Shown: one piece after another, positions 1 to 6,086 of the stretch
Numbering within the stretch: position 1 is the stretch's first letter
How the letters are laid out: each line of letters begins with the position of its first letter
Source of the DNA: Nitrospinae bacterium RIFCSPLOWO2_12_FULL_45_22
GTDB lineage: Bacteria; 2-12-FULL-45-22
Direction of reading: 5' to 3'
Length of the DNA: 7,234 bases
NCBI GenBank assembly: GCA_001803565.1
Contig: MHDQ01000233.1
Span: 1 to 7,234, forward strand
Position numbers and translations under genes: made by a program
Notes under the pieces: model-generated
Seen by the model: the letters and a program-made list of their open reading frames with translations, nothing else
The model's database searches: none
Told to the model about the DNA's origin: nothing

Positions 1-1242
1 TTCCGCTAATTTCCTTACCTCATCCGCTACTACCGCAAAACCCCTCCCCTGTTCTCCCGCACGGGCCGCTTCAATAGCGGCATTCAAAGCCAACAGGTTA
101 GTCTGGTCTGCTATATCATCAATCACGGCAATAATCTCACCGATCTGGTTGGAATTTGCCCCCAGGGTCTGGATAGTATAGCTGGATTTCTGTACTGCCT
201 CAGCTATACGGTTCATACCATCAATAGTCAGGGTTACGATCTCTCCTCCTTTAGCTGCGGTCTCGGAGGTCTTTTTAGCCGATTCAGCGGCCTGGTTAGA
301 GTTTTTTGCTACCTCCATTACCGTAGCGCTCATCTGCTCAACCGCAGTAGCTACCTGACTGGTCTGAGAAGAACTTTCTTGCGACCCATGTGCCATCTGT
401 TCTGCCGACGCAGAGAGTTCTTCGGTAGCAGAAGCCAGCAGGTCGGCCGTCTGGGCAATCTTACCGATCATATCCCGTAGATTATTATTCATGGTATTGA
501 GCGAGGTACTGAGCTCGCCGGCCTCATCCTCAGAGTAGACCTCTAACCCTTCCTTAGTCAGGTCGCCACTGGCTACGGCCCTTGCCAGAGAGACATTTTT
601 CTTTAACGGCTTAATTATTATAAGGCGTACTAATAGATGAATGATCCCACCGATTAGCAGAATTATCCCTACCGCTACCCCTATTAGTACTAGCGAATTA
701 GATTTTACGGCCTTTTCTACCTCTACCATAGGGAGCGTTATACTGGTTGCCCCCAGGACATCCCCTAACTTTTTGCCGGGATGGCAATGGAGACAATCTT
801 CCGTGGTAGCGCTATCTGGGGCCATCCAGCGGAATACCTTTCCTACGCCATTGCCCTCCACCCTAAAATACTCTGTTTTACCGCTTTCCAGGGCCTGAAG
901 CCCCACCCCCTCAAAGTCATCCCTGGGAGCATTTTCTGGATTCAGGGGATCAGAGCTGGGCAGCCTTACACTATATATTCCTGATCTATTGGCTAACTTA
1001 GCCGTCTCGATAGTCATAATAGATGGTTCTATATCCAGATTCTTTTCTACGACGGCATTAGCCGCCCATTCCCGATCTACATGCAGTTGGGTGACAATTA
1101 ATTTTGCCTTACTCTTTACCTGCTCCAGGATCTGGGCCTTTTGCATCTTGATAGAAAAGAACAAGATTACTCCCATAGAAATTAATAATATTACTCCTAC
1201 TACCAACATGAATTTCAGCTCTAACTTTAGCCTCTTCCACAT
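1..1242 (-). CDS. Methyl-accepting chemotaxis protein with c-type haem sensor domain (C-terminus cut by window edge)
   Basis: Transmembrane chemoreceptor expected to pass an extracytoplasmic redox or gas signal to CheA/CheW. Reading the minus strand gives 414 codons, open to the window edge. TM1 is about residues 11-31. An extracytoplasmic domain of about 150 residues follows and contains CLHCH (C150, C153, H154; bases 781-795), a CXXCH haem c attachment site. The surrounding [10 protein letters not shown] and the GATSITLPM strand resemble the Tll0287-like/DUF3365 PAS-type haem fold. TM2 is about 183-207, HAMP about 208-260, then the coiled-coil signalling domain with a good methylation consensus (E302/Q303 in ATAVEQMSA). 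The conserved hairpin tip begins at about 377 ([20 protein letters not shown]) and the frame runs out at VRKLAE. The start is set by GGGAGGTG (1251-1258), 8 bases before the ATG. Known relatives are the Geobacter sulfurreducens haem chemoreceptors (GSU0582/GSU0935 type). The missing part should be the second helix of the hairpin. The receptor class is certain; the ligand is inferred. Confidence 0.93.
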   Translation of the reverse strand, partial: MWKRLKLELKFMLVVGVILLISMGVILFFSIKMQKAQILEQVKSKAKLIVTQLHVDREWAANAVVEKNLDIEPSIMTIETAKLANRSGIYSVRLPSSDPLNPENAPRDDFEGVGLQALESGKTEYFRVEGNGVGKVFRWMAPDSATTEDCLHCHPGKKLGDVLGATSITLPMVEVEKAVKSNSLVLIGVAVGIILLIGGIIHLLVRLIIIKPLKKNVSLARAVASGDLTKEGLEVYSEDEAGELSTSLNTMNNNLRDMIGKIAQTADLLASATEELSASAEQMAHGSQESSSQTSQVATAVEQMSATVMEVAKNSNQAAESAKKTSETAAKGGEIVTLTIDGMNRIAEAVQKSSYTIQTLGANSNQIGEIIAVIDDIADQTNLLALNAAIEAARAGEQGRGFAVVADEVRKLAE

Positions 1243-1268
1243 AACACTAGCACCTCCCAGTATTCAGC

Positions 1269-1290
1269 TTAAGTTCCAATTAAGTTCCAA
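1269..1290. repeat. Exact tandem duplication of an 11-mer
   Basis: TTAAGTTCCAA occurs twice back to back (1269-1279 and 1280-1290) with no mismatch. It lies in the 68-base gap between the small ORF and the haem chemoreceptor, just upstream of that receptor's Shine-Dalgarno on the minus strand. It could be a recent slippage duplication or a paired protein-binding site. No promoter hexamers at good spacing were found around it. Confidence 0.8.
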
Positions 1291-1310
1291 TGGGCAATAT
1301 CTGGGTGAAA

Positions 1311-1433
1311 TTACTGATGGCGGATAGGGCTTAAAGCCACAAAGAACAAGGAAATGAAAAAAGGCAATGACGCAATCAGGTTATTTATCATTAACATGGT
1401 CTGGTTGGCTGGAAAGCTATACATGTTTCCCAT
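1311..1433 (-). CDS. Candidate 40-residue hydrophobic small protein
   Basis: This open frame of 40 codons runs from ATG to TAA and lies between two chemoreceptor genes in the same direction (38 bases after one, 68 before the next). A strong Shine-Dalgarno, GGAAGGAG, sits 6 bases before the ATG (1440-1447), which is the main reason to believe it. The product has a polar, Met-rich start (MGNMYSFPANQ) and one hydrophobic stretch at about residues 18-35 (NNLIASLPFFISLFFVAL), followed by SPIRHQ, so it could be a single-pass membrane peptide. I recognise no family. Against it: part of the frame (1337-1356) resembles a CCACAAAG-type intergenic repeat also seen at 5913-5934, so the frame could be fortuitous. 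If real, translation from the receptor transcript is likely, with a possible role beside the receptors. Confidence 0.42.
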   Translation of the reverse strand: MGNMYSFPANQTMLMINNLIASLPFFISLFFVALSPIRHQ

Positions 1434-1471
1434 TTTTTTCTCCTTCCTTCCCCAGCTTTACTTTTTCGAGG

Positions 1472-3061
1472 TTAATTTAACTTGCTCCTACCATTTAATC
1501 TAAACTGCCCTACCATTTCTTTAAGTTCCAGGGCCAGATTACTCAAATCTTTACAAGACGTCCAGGACTGCTGAGAAGCAGTAGCAGTCTGCCTGGATAT
1601 AGTAGCTACAGAAACCACATTAGAGGATATCTCATCCGCCGCGGCCGACTGCTGGTCAGCGGCAGTAGCAATCTGGTTGATCATGTCAGTAACCCGGTTA
1701 ACGGCATCTATGATCTCATGCAAGGCACCTCCTGCTTTGAGGGCCAGTTGTACTCCAGACTCCACCTCTTTAGTCCCAGCATCCATAGAGGATACTGCCC
1801 CGGATATTCCTTTCTGGATAGACTTAATCATCTCAGCTATCTCTTTAGTAGCTTTAGTAGTTCGTTCCGCAAGTTTTCTGACTTCATCGGCAACTACGGC
1901 AAAACCCCGGCCCTGTTCCCCGGCCCGGGCCGCTTCAATAGCAGCATTAAGGGCCAATAGATTGGTCTGATCAGCAATGTCATCAATGACGGCTACGATT
2001 TCTCCGATCTGCTGGGAGGATTTACCTAGCTCCTCGACAGTCTTAGCGGAGTCTTTTACCGATTTAGCAATACTATTCATCCCTTCAACGGTTTTAGAAA
2101 CTACATCACCCCCCTGGGTGGCAGTATGGACTGCTGTTTTAGCCGATTCAGCCGCCTGGGCAGAGCTTTTTGCCACCTGGATAACGGTAGCAGACATCTC
2201 CTCAATGGCAGTGCTTACCTGCTCAGCCTGTGAGGTTTGTTGATCTGCCCCTTCGGCTATTTGTTTGGTCGTGGCTGCCAGCCCCTCCACTGAGGTAGAT
2301 ACCAGACTAGAACTAGAGACAACTTTATGGATCATCTCCTCGAGTGAGAGGCACATATTATTAAAAGTACTCCCCAACTGACCGATCTCGTCCCTGGCTT
2401 TTATATCAACTCTCTGCCTCAAATCACCATTGGCCATCTCTTTAAATGACGCTAGCAAGGAATTAACTGGGTGACTGATCCCTTTAGATAGGAAATACCC
2501 CCCGATAATTGAGCCAGCAAAACATATTAGCAAGACGAAAAGCATCCTGGACCTCATTTTATAAGTACTTTCCAGGGCTTCATCTTTAAAGGCATTTATT
2601 ACTAATACCCAGCCGGTTTGCTTATAGGGCTTAAAGGCCCCGATATAATCTTTCCTATCCCAGTTATACTCAATTACCCCGCTCCCTCGAGCCAGGATTG
2701 CTTTAACAAAATTCTGTTCTTTTAACTCTGGAGTTTTTAATCTACCGTTACCGTTGACCAGGACTTTACCTTCTCTATTTAATAGATAGGCAAATCCCTC
2801 CTGACCTACCTTTACCTCCTGTATCTTATCGGCAATCATCTTTGCCCGGCTGGCTTCATCTAAGTTGCTGCCCTGGATTACAGAAAGGATGCCTTCGGTC
2901 TCCATTAACTTTAAGTCTGCCAGACTGGTCAATTTCTCTTCCACGGACTCTAATAGTCCCTTCCTTGCCCCTGAATAGGCTAAAAACCCTACCAGGGTCG
3001 AAGGTACAATCACCAATAAAGAGAAAATGGTCATCAATTTTTTTCCTATAGTCCAACTCAT
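1472..3061 (-). CDS. Methyl-accepting chemotaxis protein with Cache-like sensor domain
   Basis: Complete 529-residue chemoreceptor. TM1 is about residues 11-31. The extracytoplasmic region (about 32-171) has the hallmarks of a single Cache domain: [20 protein letters not shown] (85-104), then GSGVIEYNW and [19 protein letters not shown] (139-157). Such domains bind small organic ligands directly. TM2 is about 172-192, HAMP about 193-245 ([25 protein letters not shown]). The long helical signalling domain has a methylation site at E287/E288 (STAIEEMSA) and the CheA/CheW-binding hairpin tip at about 360-400. It ends [17 protein letters not shown] with no CheR-tethering pentapeptide. GGAGG at 3069-3073 precedes the ATG by 7 bases. 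Its tip region is nearly identical to that of the downstream haem receptor, while the sensor domains are unrelated, as expected for receptors sharing one signalling array. The ligand cannot be told from sequence. Confidence 0.96.
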   Translation of the reverse strand: MSWTIGKKLMTIFSLLVIVPSTLVGFLAYSGARKGLLESVEEKLTSLADLKLMETEGILSVIQGSNLDEASRAKMIADKIQEVKVGQEGFAYLLNREGKVLVNGNGRLKTPELKEQNFVKAILARGSGVIEYNWDRKDYIGAFKPYKQTGWVLVINAFKDEALESTYKMRSRMLFVLLICFAGSIIGGYFLSKGISHPVNSLLASFKEMANGDLRQRVDIKARDEIGQLGSTFNNMCLSLEEMIHKVVSSSSLVSTSVEGLAATTKQIAEGADQQTSQAEQVSTAIEEMSATVIQVAKSSAQAAESAKTAVHTATQGGDVVSKTVEGMNSIAKSVKDSAKTVEELGKSSQQIGEIVAVIDDIADQTNLLALNAAIEAARAGEQGRGFAVVADEVRKLAERTTKATKEIAEMIKSIQKGISGAVSSMDAGTKEVESGVQLALKAGGALHEIIDAVNRVTDMINQIATAADQQSAAADEISSNVVSVATISRQTATASQQSWTSCKDLSNLALELKEMVGQFRLNGRSKLN

Positions 3062-3094
3062 GGTTGTTCCTCCAGAGCTATGTACTGACCTGGA

Positions 3095-3125
3095 TTGGGG
3101 AGGTAGACAATCCCCCTCTCCCCAA
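3095..3125 (-). promoter_or_regulatory. Leader hairpin upstream of the Cache chemoreceptor
   Basis: TTGGGGAG (3095-3102) and CTCCCCAA (3118-3125) form a perfect 8-bp stem with a 15-base loop. It lies about 20 bases upstream of the receptor's GGAGG on the minus strand. Without a T-run it is not a standard terminator. It may be an operator or an mRNA leader structure; the function is inferred only. Confidence 0.4.
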
Positions 3126-3198
3126 ACAAATTCTTGAAATTAGCAGTTAACCTGCATTATGCCTGCCTAATTTTTCCAGCGTTATTCACCATTCATCA

Positions 3199-3284
3199 CC
3201 GCAAAGATGGGTATATTGTAAGGAGTGAGGAGTTAGCAGTATGCAGTTAACTGCTCACCCCTTACTGAACTTTGCGCTTTGCGG
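3199..3284. repeat. Nested inverted-repeat element in the receptor leader region
   Basis: Inner arms 3218-3235 (GTAAGGAGTGAGGAGTTA) and 3248-3265 are inverted copies matching at 16 of 18 positions, around a 12-base centre. Outer arms CCGCAAAG (3199-3206) and CTTTGCGG (3277-3284) are a perfect 8-bp inverted pair. A perfect 12-base palindrome GCAGTTAACTGC lies at 3243-3254, and the 9-mer GCAGTTAAC recurs at 3143-3151. Nothing in the element codes. It resembles the small palindromic intergenic repeats of many genomes, or a folded 5' leader of the Cache receptor transcript. No terminal duplication or transposase shows how it would move. Confidence 0.6.
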
Positions 3285-3310
3285 GGCATAATTGCAGGAT
3301 ATGTGCCCCG
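3282..3310 (-). terminator. Hairpin just after the secreted-protein gene, possible weak terminator
   Basis: CGGGGCA (3282-3288) and TGCCCCG (3304-3310) form a perfect 7-bp GC-rich stem with a 15-base loop, starting 8 bases past the stop of the gene ending at 3319. No U-tract follows on the minus strand, so a rho-independent terminator is doubtful. It may protect the 3' end of the mRNA or attenuate read-through into the chemoreceptor. Confidence 0.35.
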
Positions 3311-3318
3311 TGATGGTT

Positions 3319-3672
3319 CTACAGTTTATCCTGAAATTCTCTAGATATGCCCTCTAGTACCTGGAGATAATTCATTGCTCCACCTATATCACGGGTGCTG
3401 ATACTCTCTTCTAATTTATCCACAAACATACCGAAGGTAGCTACTTTCTGAGAATCTACTACCTTGACTAAAGTTGGTACGAGATCTCCATAGCTAGTCT
3501 TTAGTCGCTTAAGGCTATCCAGGGCAGCCCGGGCATTGGTTCGATAGTTCTGCTGACAGTTAGTCAGCTCGGCGGTTATTGTATCCAGGCCGGCCTCACT
3601 CCAGGTGGGTACCGCTGCTAAAAATAAAATCCCTAATACCGACAGAGATATTACCTTAATCATTTTCTGCAT
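3319..3672 (-). CDS. Small secreted helical protein of unknown function
   Basis: Precursor of 117 residues. The N-terminus MQKMIKVISLSVLGILFLAA followed by VPTWSEA is a clear Sec signal peptide with probable cleavage after SEA (residue 27), leaving a soluble, mostly helical mature protein of about 90 residues with one cysteine (C39, in TNCQQNY). It has no lipobox and no membrane segment after the signal. I recognise no family. The chosen ATG has GGGGGTGA just upstream (3677-3684). An in-frame ATG at 3702 would add MNKRKRGGET before the signal peptide; it has its own purine-rich upstream region and cannot be excluded. The gene lies upstream of, and in the same direction as, the two chemoreceptors, behind a FliA-like promoter. 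An extracytoplasmic partner for a receptor or flagellum is therefore possible, but this rests only on context. Confidence 0.8.
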   Translation of the reverse strand: MQKMIKVISLSVLGILFLAAVPTWSEAGLDTITAELTNCQQNYRTNARAALDSLKRLKTSYGDLVPTLVKVVDSQKVATFGMFVDKLEESISTRDIGGAMNYLQVLEGISREFQDKL

Positions 3673-3676
3673 AGTT

Positions 3677-3684
3677 TCACCCCC
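3677..3684 (-). promoter_or_regulatory. Ribosome binding site favouring the internal start at 3672
   Basis: GGGGGTGA differs at one position from the GGAGGTGA complement of the 16S tail. It sits 4 bases from the ATG at 3672, counting from its last base. It decides for the shorter protein, whose signal peptide begins in the usual MQKMIK fashion, over the start at 3702. Confidence 0.55.
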
Positions 3685-3724
3685 TCTCTTTCTCTTATTC
3701 ATTCTCTCCCTTTCACCCTCTTAC

Positions 3725-3751
3725 TTTTCGGCAGAAATCAATTTTTTATTA
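3725..3751 (-). promoter_or_regulatory. Candidate sigma-28 (FliA) promoter for the secreted protein and receptors
   Basis: On the minus strand, TAAT is followed by 15 bases and then GCCGAAAA. The enterobacterial FliA consensus is TAAA, 15 bases, GCCGATAA, so the match is 3 of 4 and 7 of 8 at exact spacing. Transcription would start near 3718, about 45 bases before the chosen ATG. Chemoreceptor genes are classic FliA targets, which makes the position sensible. The AT-rich context raises the chance of a fortuitous match. Confidence 0.4.
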
Positions 3752-3779
3752 GAAAAATTTTTTGTAACTCAGTCTGTAG

Positions 3780-3793
3780 AGGTATTATTACCT
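3780..3793. promoter_or_regulatory. Short inverted repeat, possible operator
   Basis: AGGTATTATTACCT has perfect 5-bp arms around TTAT. It lies in the divergent spacer, upstream of the sigma-28-like site and upstream of the ribF promoter. Its size and position fit a dimeric repressor site, but no regulator gene is present to connect with it. Confidence 0.2.
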
Positions 3794-3809
3794 GACGGGC
3801 AATAATGAA

Positions 3810-3859
3810 AGGGTTAAATGTGTGGGCTGTTTCCCGGGCAGAACCCCGCGTTTAACCCT
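3810..3859. repeat. 50-base hairpin element upstream of the ribF promoter
   Basis: AGGGTTAAA (3810-3818) and TTTAACCCT (3851-3859) are perfect 9-base inverted arms. The stem continues with wobble pairs through GGG/CCC (3824-3826 with 3844-3846) and CTG/CAG (3827-3829 with 3839-3841), with CCCGGG at the top. No T-run follows on either strand. It may insulate the two divergent transcription units, act as an operator, or be a small intergenic repeat. Confidence 0.5.
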
Positions 3860-3869
3860 GCACGTTTAA

Positions 3870-3898
3870 TTGACAAGGGGGGATTTTTGGATGATAAT
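3870..3898 (+). promoter_or_regulatory. Sigma-70 promoter for ribF
   Basis: TTGACA (3870-3875) is a perfect -35 box. A 17-base spacer leads to GATAAT (3893-3898), one base off the TATAAT consensus. The expected start is near 3905, giving a leader of about 75 bases before ribF. The leader shows no FMN-riboswitch pattern, so expression looks constitutive. Confidence 0.75.
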
Positions 3899-3981
3899 AA
3901 AAGTCTTTGTACTCGGCAAAATTATTACATTATTCACTCCAAAGAGCCGTAGGGTAAGGTGACTAGATAAAGGGAAATGCC

Positions 3982-4905
3982 ATGAGAATCATCCGTGATT
4001 TGTCAACTGACAAAAAAGATTTATCAAATCTGGTACTGACTATTGGTAACTTTGATGGGGTACACCTGGGCCACCAGGCCATCTTTAAAAAGCTGACCCA
4101 GCGGGCGGCCGAGTTAGAAGGTGTAAGCGCGGTCTTGACTTTTGATCCCCATCCCTCAAAAATCCTGCGCTCTACGGCATCTATACCCCTCTTGACCCCC
4201 TTTGAAGAAAAGATGAGATTATTAGAGGATCTAGGTATCCAGTCGGTTATTTGTATCGCTTTCACGGCTGACTTTGCCCGGTTGACCAAGGAAGAGTTTG
4301 TAGAAAAGGTTTTGAGCCAATCTTTGGCGGTAAAAGAATTGTTTGTAGGCCACGATTTCGCCTTTGGCTTTCGACGAGAAGGAAGCCTGAAATTCCTCCA
4401 GGAGATGGGAAAGGATCGGGGCTTTAAAGTTAATGTAGTTGATCCCGTAGAAATAAATGGCACTATAGTAAGCAGCTCTTTGATCAGGCGGTTGGTTCAG
4501 GAGGGGGTAGTGTCTCAAGCCTCTACTATGCTTGGAAGGAATTATGTGATTACAGGCCGGGTAGTTCAGGGGTATAGGGTAGGTAAGAAGCTGGGATTCC
4601 CTACCGCTAATCTTCTCTGTGCTAACAAGTTAATACCGGCTCCGGGTATCTATGCCGTAAAGACCGTATTTAAGGGAAATGAATTCGTAGGGGTTGTCAA
4701 TATTGGGACTTGCCCTACTTTTGACCGGGAAGGGCTCAGTGTAGAGGTTCATATCCTGAGCTTCCATCAGGATATCTATGATGAGATGCTAAAGGTGGAG
4801 TTCTATGAGCGGTTACGGGAAGAGAGGCGGTTCGAGTCTCCTGAGGCCCTGGCAGAACAAATCAAAAAAGATATCGAACAGACCGAAAAGATAGTCCAGA
4901 TATGA
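3982..4905 (+). CDS. ribF: Bifunctional riboflavin kinase / FAD synthetase
   Basis: Cytoplasmic enzyme that phosphorylates riboflavin to FMN and adenylylates FMN to FAD. The 307 residues match the usual bacterial length. The N-terminal nucleotidyltransferase domain (about 15-185) shows IGNFDGVHLGH (21-31), the HxGH-type ATP site, then TFDPHP (53-58), GHDFAFGFRREG (123-134) and SSSLIRRL (164-171). The C-terminal kinase domain (about 187-307) shows GRVVQGYRVGKKLGFPTAN (192-210) with the flavokinase PTAN motif, PGIYAV, NIGTCPTF (240-247), VEVHIL (254-259) with the expected catalytic glutamate, and the closing RFESPEALAEQIKKDI helix. AAAGGG (3969-3974) lies 7 bases before the ATG. The gene is driven by the TTGACA/GATAAT promoter and overlaps the next gene by ATGA. 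All key motifs are intact and nothing is truncated. Confidence 0.97.
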   Translation: MRIIRDLSTDKKDLSNLVLTIGNFDGVHLGHQAIFKKLTQRAAELEGVSAVLTFDPHPSKILRSTASIPLLTPFEEKMRLLEDLGIQSVICIAFTADFARLTKEEFVEKVLSQSLAVKELFVGHDFAFGFRREGSLKFLQEMGKDRGFKVNVVDPVEINGTIVSSSLIRRLVQEGVVSQASTMLGRNYVITGRVVQGYRVGKKLGFPTANLLCANKLIPAPGIYAVKTVFKGNEFVGVVNIGTCPTFDREGLSVEVHILSFHQDIYDEMLKVEFYERLREERRFESPEALAEQIKKDIEQTEKIVQI

Positions 4906-5897
4906 ACCTGAAGTTTTGGCTCGGGATAATTATCAGCCTGGTTTTAATGGTTATTATATTTTACCAGGTTGATTTCACAGAAGTGGTTACTGCCCTAAAA
5001 TCCGTTAACTATCTTTTATTAATCCCGGCAGCAATGATATTGATCCTTACTATATTAATCAGGGCTTTCCGCTGGAAATATCTACTAAAACCAGTAAAGA
5101 CCGTCCGGCTATATAATCTATTCTCTGCTACTTCTATAGGCTTTATGGCCAATATGATCCTCCCAGCCCGTTTAGGAGAGTTTATCCGGGCATATCTTAT
5201 TGGCCAGAGAGAAGATATTAGTAAGAGCGCTTCGCTGGCTACAATAGTAGTAGAGAGATTATGGGATATCCTTATATTGCTCCTCTTCCTGGGCCTGATC
5301 CTTCTGGTGACTCCTTTAGCCAGGGGAGACTCATCGCTAGAAGAAGGGTTGAAGTGGGGCGGGGGTATTTCTCTTACTATTTTATTTGCCATGCTGCTAT
5401 CTCTAGTATTACTGAAAGAAAAGACCACAGCTTCATTGAGCATAGTGCAGACAATAATGAATCCCTTGTCTGCTACCTTATCCTTGAAGGTAGAGAATTT
5501 TATCTCCTCTTTTGCGGCTGGCCTGGGTACTATTAAGGGTAATAAAGACCTGATCTATATAGCCCTATGGTCTTTTATCTTATGGGTGGTATCAGCCCTT
5601 TCTATGCACATCATATTCTTTGCCTTCCACATTTATCTACCTTTCTATGCCCCTTTTTTCCTTATTGTGCTCCAGGCTTTTGGAGTAGCCCTACCCTCAT
5701 CACCCGGCTTCATAGGTACCTATCATGTTGCTACTATTGCTGGCCTAACCCTCCTGGGTATCCCGAAAGAACAAGCCCTGAGTATCGCTATTGTTATGCA
5801 TGCCTCTTTTTTTGTCCCTATGATCGTCCTGGGTATATCCCTTTTGTGGCTGGAGGGTCTTTCATTAGCCCAAATCCGAAATATCTCTAAACCCTAA
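4902..5897 (+). CDS. Flippase-like integral membrane protein (LPG-synthase transmembrane / UPF0104 family)
   Basis: Inner-membrane protein of 331 residues with roughly eight hydrophobic segments (for example about 5-22, 37-54, 117-137, 153-172, 217-243, 293-318). Family motifs are intact: RAFRWKYLLKP (54-64), GFMANMILPARLGEFIRAYL (80-99) with the conserved N, P, R and GE, ATIVVERLWD (113-122), and LPSSPGFIGTYH (264-275). This is the transmembrane half of MprF-like proteins; the soluble aminoacyl-transferase domain is absent. Stand-alone members are usually annotated as flippase-like or AglD/YbhN-like, and their substrate (lipid or lipid-linked) is mostly unknown. The start overlaps the ribF stop as ATGA with no strong Shine-Dalgarno, so translation is probably coupled to ribF. 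That pairing need not mean a flavin role. Confidence 0.9.
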   Translation: MNLKFWLGIIISLVLMVIIFYQVDFTEVVTALKSVNYLLLIPAAMILILTILIRAFRWKYLLKPVKTVRLYNLFSATSIGFMANMILPARLGEFIRAYLIGQREDISKSASLATIVVERLWDILILLLFLGLILLVTPLARGDSSLEEGLKWGGGISLTILFAMLLSLVLLKEKTTASLSIVQTIMNPLSATLSLKVENFISSFAAGLGTIKGNKDLIYIALWSFILWVVSALSMHIIFFAFHIYLPFYAPFFLIVLQAFGVALPSSPGFIGTYHVATIAGLTLLGIPKEQALSIAIVMHASFFVPMIVLGISLLWLEGLSLAQIRNISKP

Positions 5898-5948
5898 CTG
5901 GGTTAAGTTGAACCACAAAAGCACAAAGAGCATGGGTAGAGGAGTAAA

Positions 5949-6080
5949 AGGTAATTAGGTCATTGGGTCACTAGGTCATTAGGATTCAAGGGGTGGAGGA
6001 TTCATGTTTCTCCACTTGAATCCTTAAATCCTCGAATCCTTTGAACCCAATAACCCAATAACCCAATAACCTAATAACCT
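5949..6080. repeat. Two opposed arrays of degenerate octamers forming a large imperfect palindrome
   Basis: From 5949 to 6004 the sequence divides without gaps into seven octamers of the kinds AGGTCATT (three near-identical, plus GGGTCACT) and AGGATTCA (twice). After a 12-base centre, 6017-6080 divides into eight octamers, which on the minus strand read AGGTTATT twice, GGGTTATT twice, then GGGTTCAA, AGGATTCG, AGGATTTA and AGGATTCA. The unit types mirror each other about position 6010. There is no coding potential. This looks like a low-complexity intergenic repeat family. It occupies most of the spacer between the membrane protein and the cysteine desulfurase. Confidence 0.8.
5981..6024 (+). 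terminator. Central hairpin of the octamer palindrome, possible end of the ribF operon
   Basis: AGGATTCAAG (5981-5990) pairs perfectly with CTTGAATCCT (6015-6024). After a 3-base bulge, TGGAG (5994-5998) pairs with CTCCA (6010-6014), leaving an 11-base loop. That gives fifteen pairs in total, so the RNA would fold firmly. No U-tract follows, so termination is possible but not shown. Confidence 0.4.
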
Positions 6081-6086
6081 AAAGTT

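Noticed and set aside
641-1327. Plus-strand open frames opposite the haem chemoreceptor
   Set aside because: They are antisense to a clear chemoreceptor frame with TM, HAMP and signalling motifs, lack family motifs and have Ser/Thr/Ile-rich compositions typical of shadow frames.
1-2000. Recent tandem duplication of the two chemoreceptors
   Set aside because: The hairpin tips are almost identical, but this region is conserved across the whole receptor family; the sensor and HAMP regions are unrelated and the DNA differs at many third positions.
1677-2243. Plus-strand open frames opposite the Cache chemoreceptor
   Set aside because: Antisense shadows of the signalling domain; no ribosome binding site or recognisable motif.
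3605-3805. 66-residue plus-strand frame over the secreted-protein start and spacer
   Set aside because: It overlaps the signal-peptide region in antisense and has no Shine-Dalgarno or family resemblance.
3899-3981. FMN riboswitch ahead of ribF
   Set aside because: The leader is only about 75 bases and lacks the conserved FMN-aptamer blocks (the AGGGGC-type stem and its partners).
5009-5536. Both-strand open frames inside the flippase-like gene
   Set aside because: The annotated frame has all family motifs; the others are shadows.
5889-5904. Terminator at the end of the flippase-like gene (AACCC/GGGTT)
   Set aside because: The stem is only 5 bp, overlaps the stop codon, and has no T-run after it.
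5949-6083. CRISPR array
   Set aside because: Units are 8 bases with no spacers between them, and the two halves are inverted; no cas gene is present.
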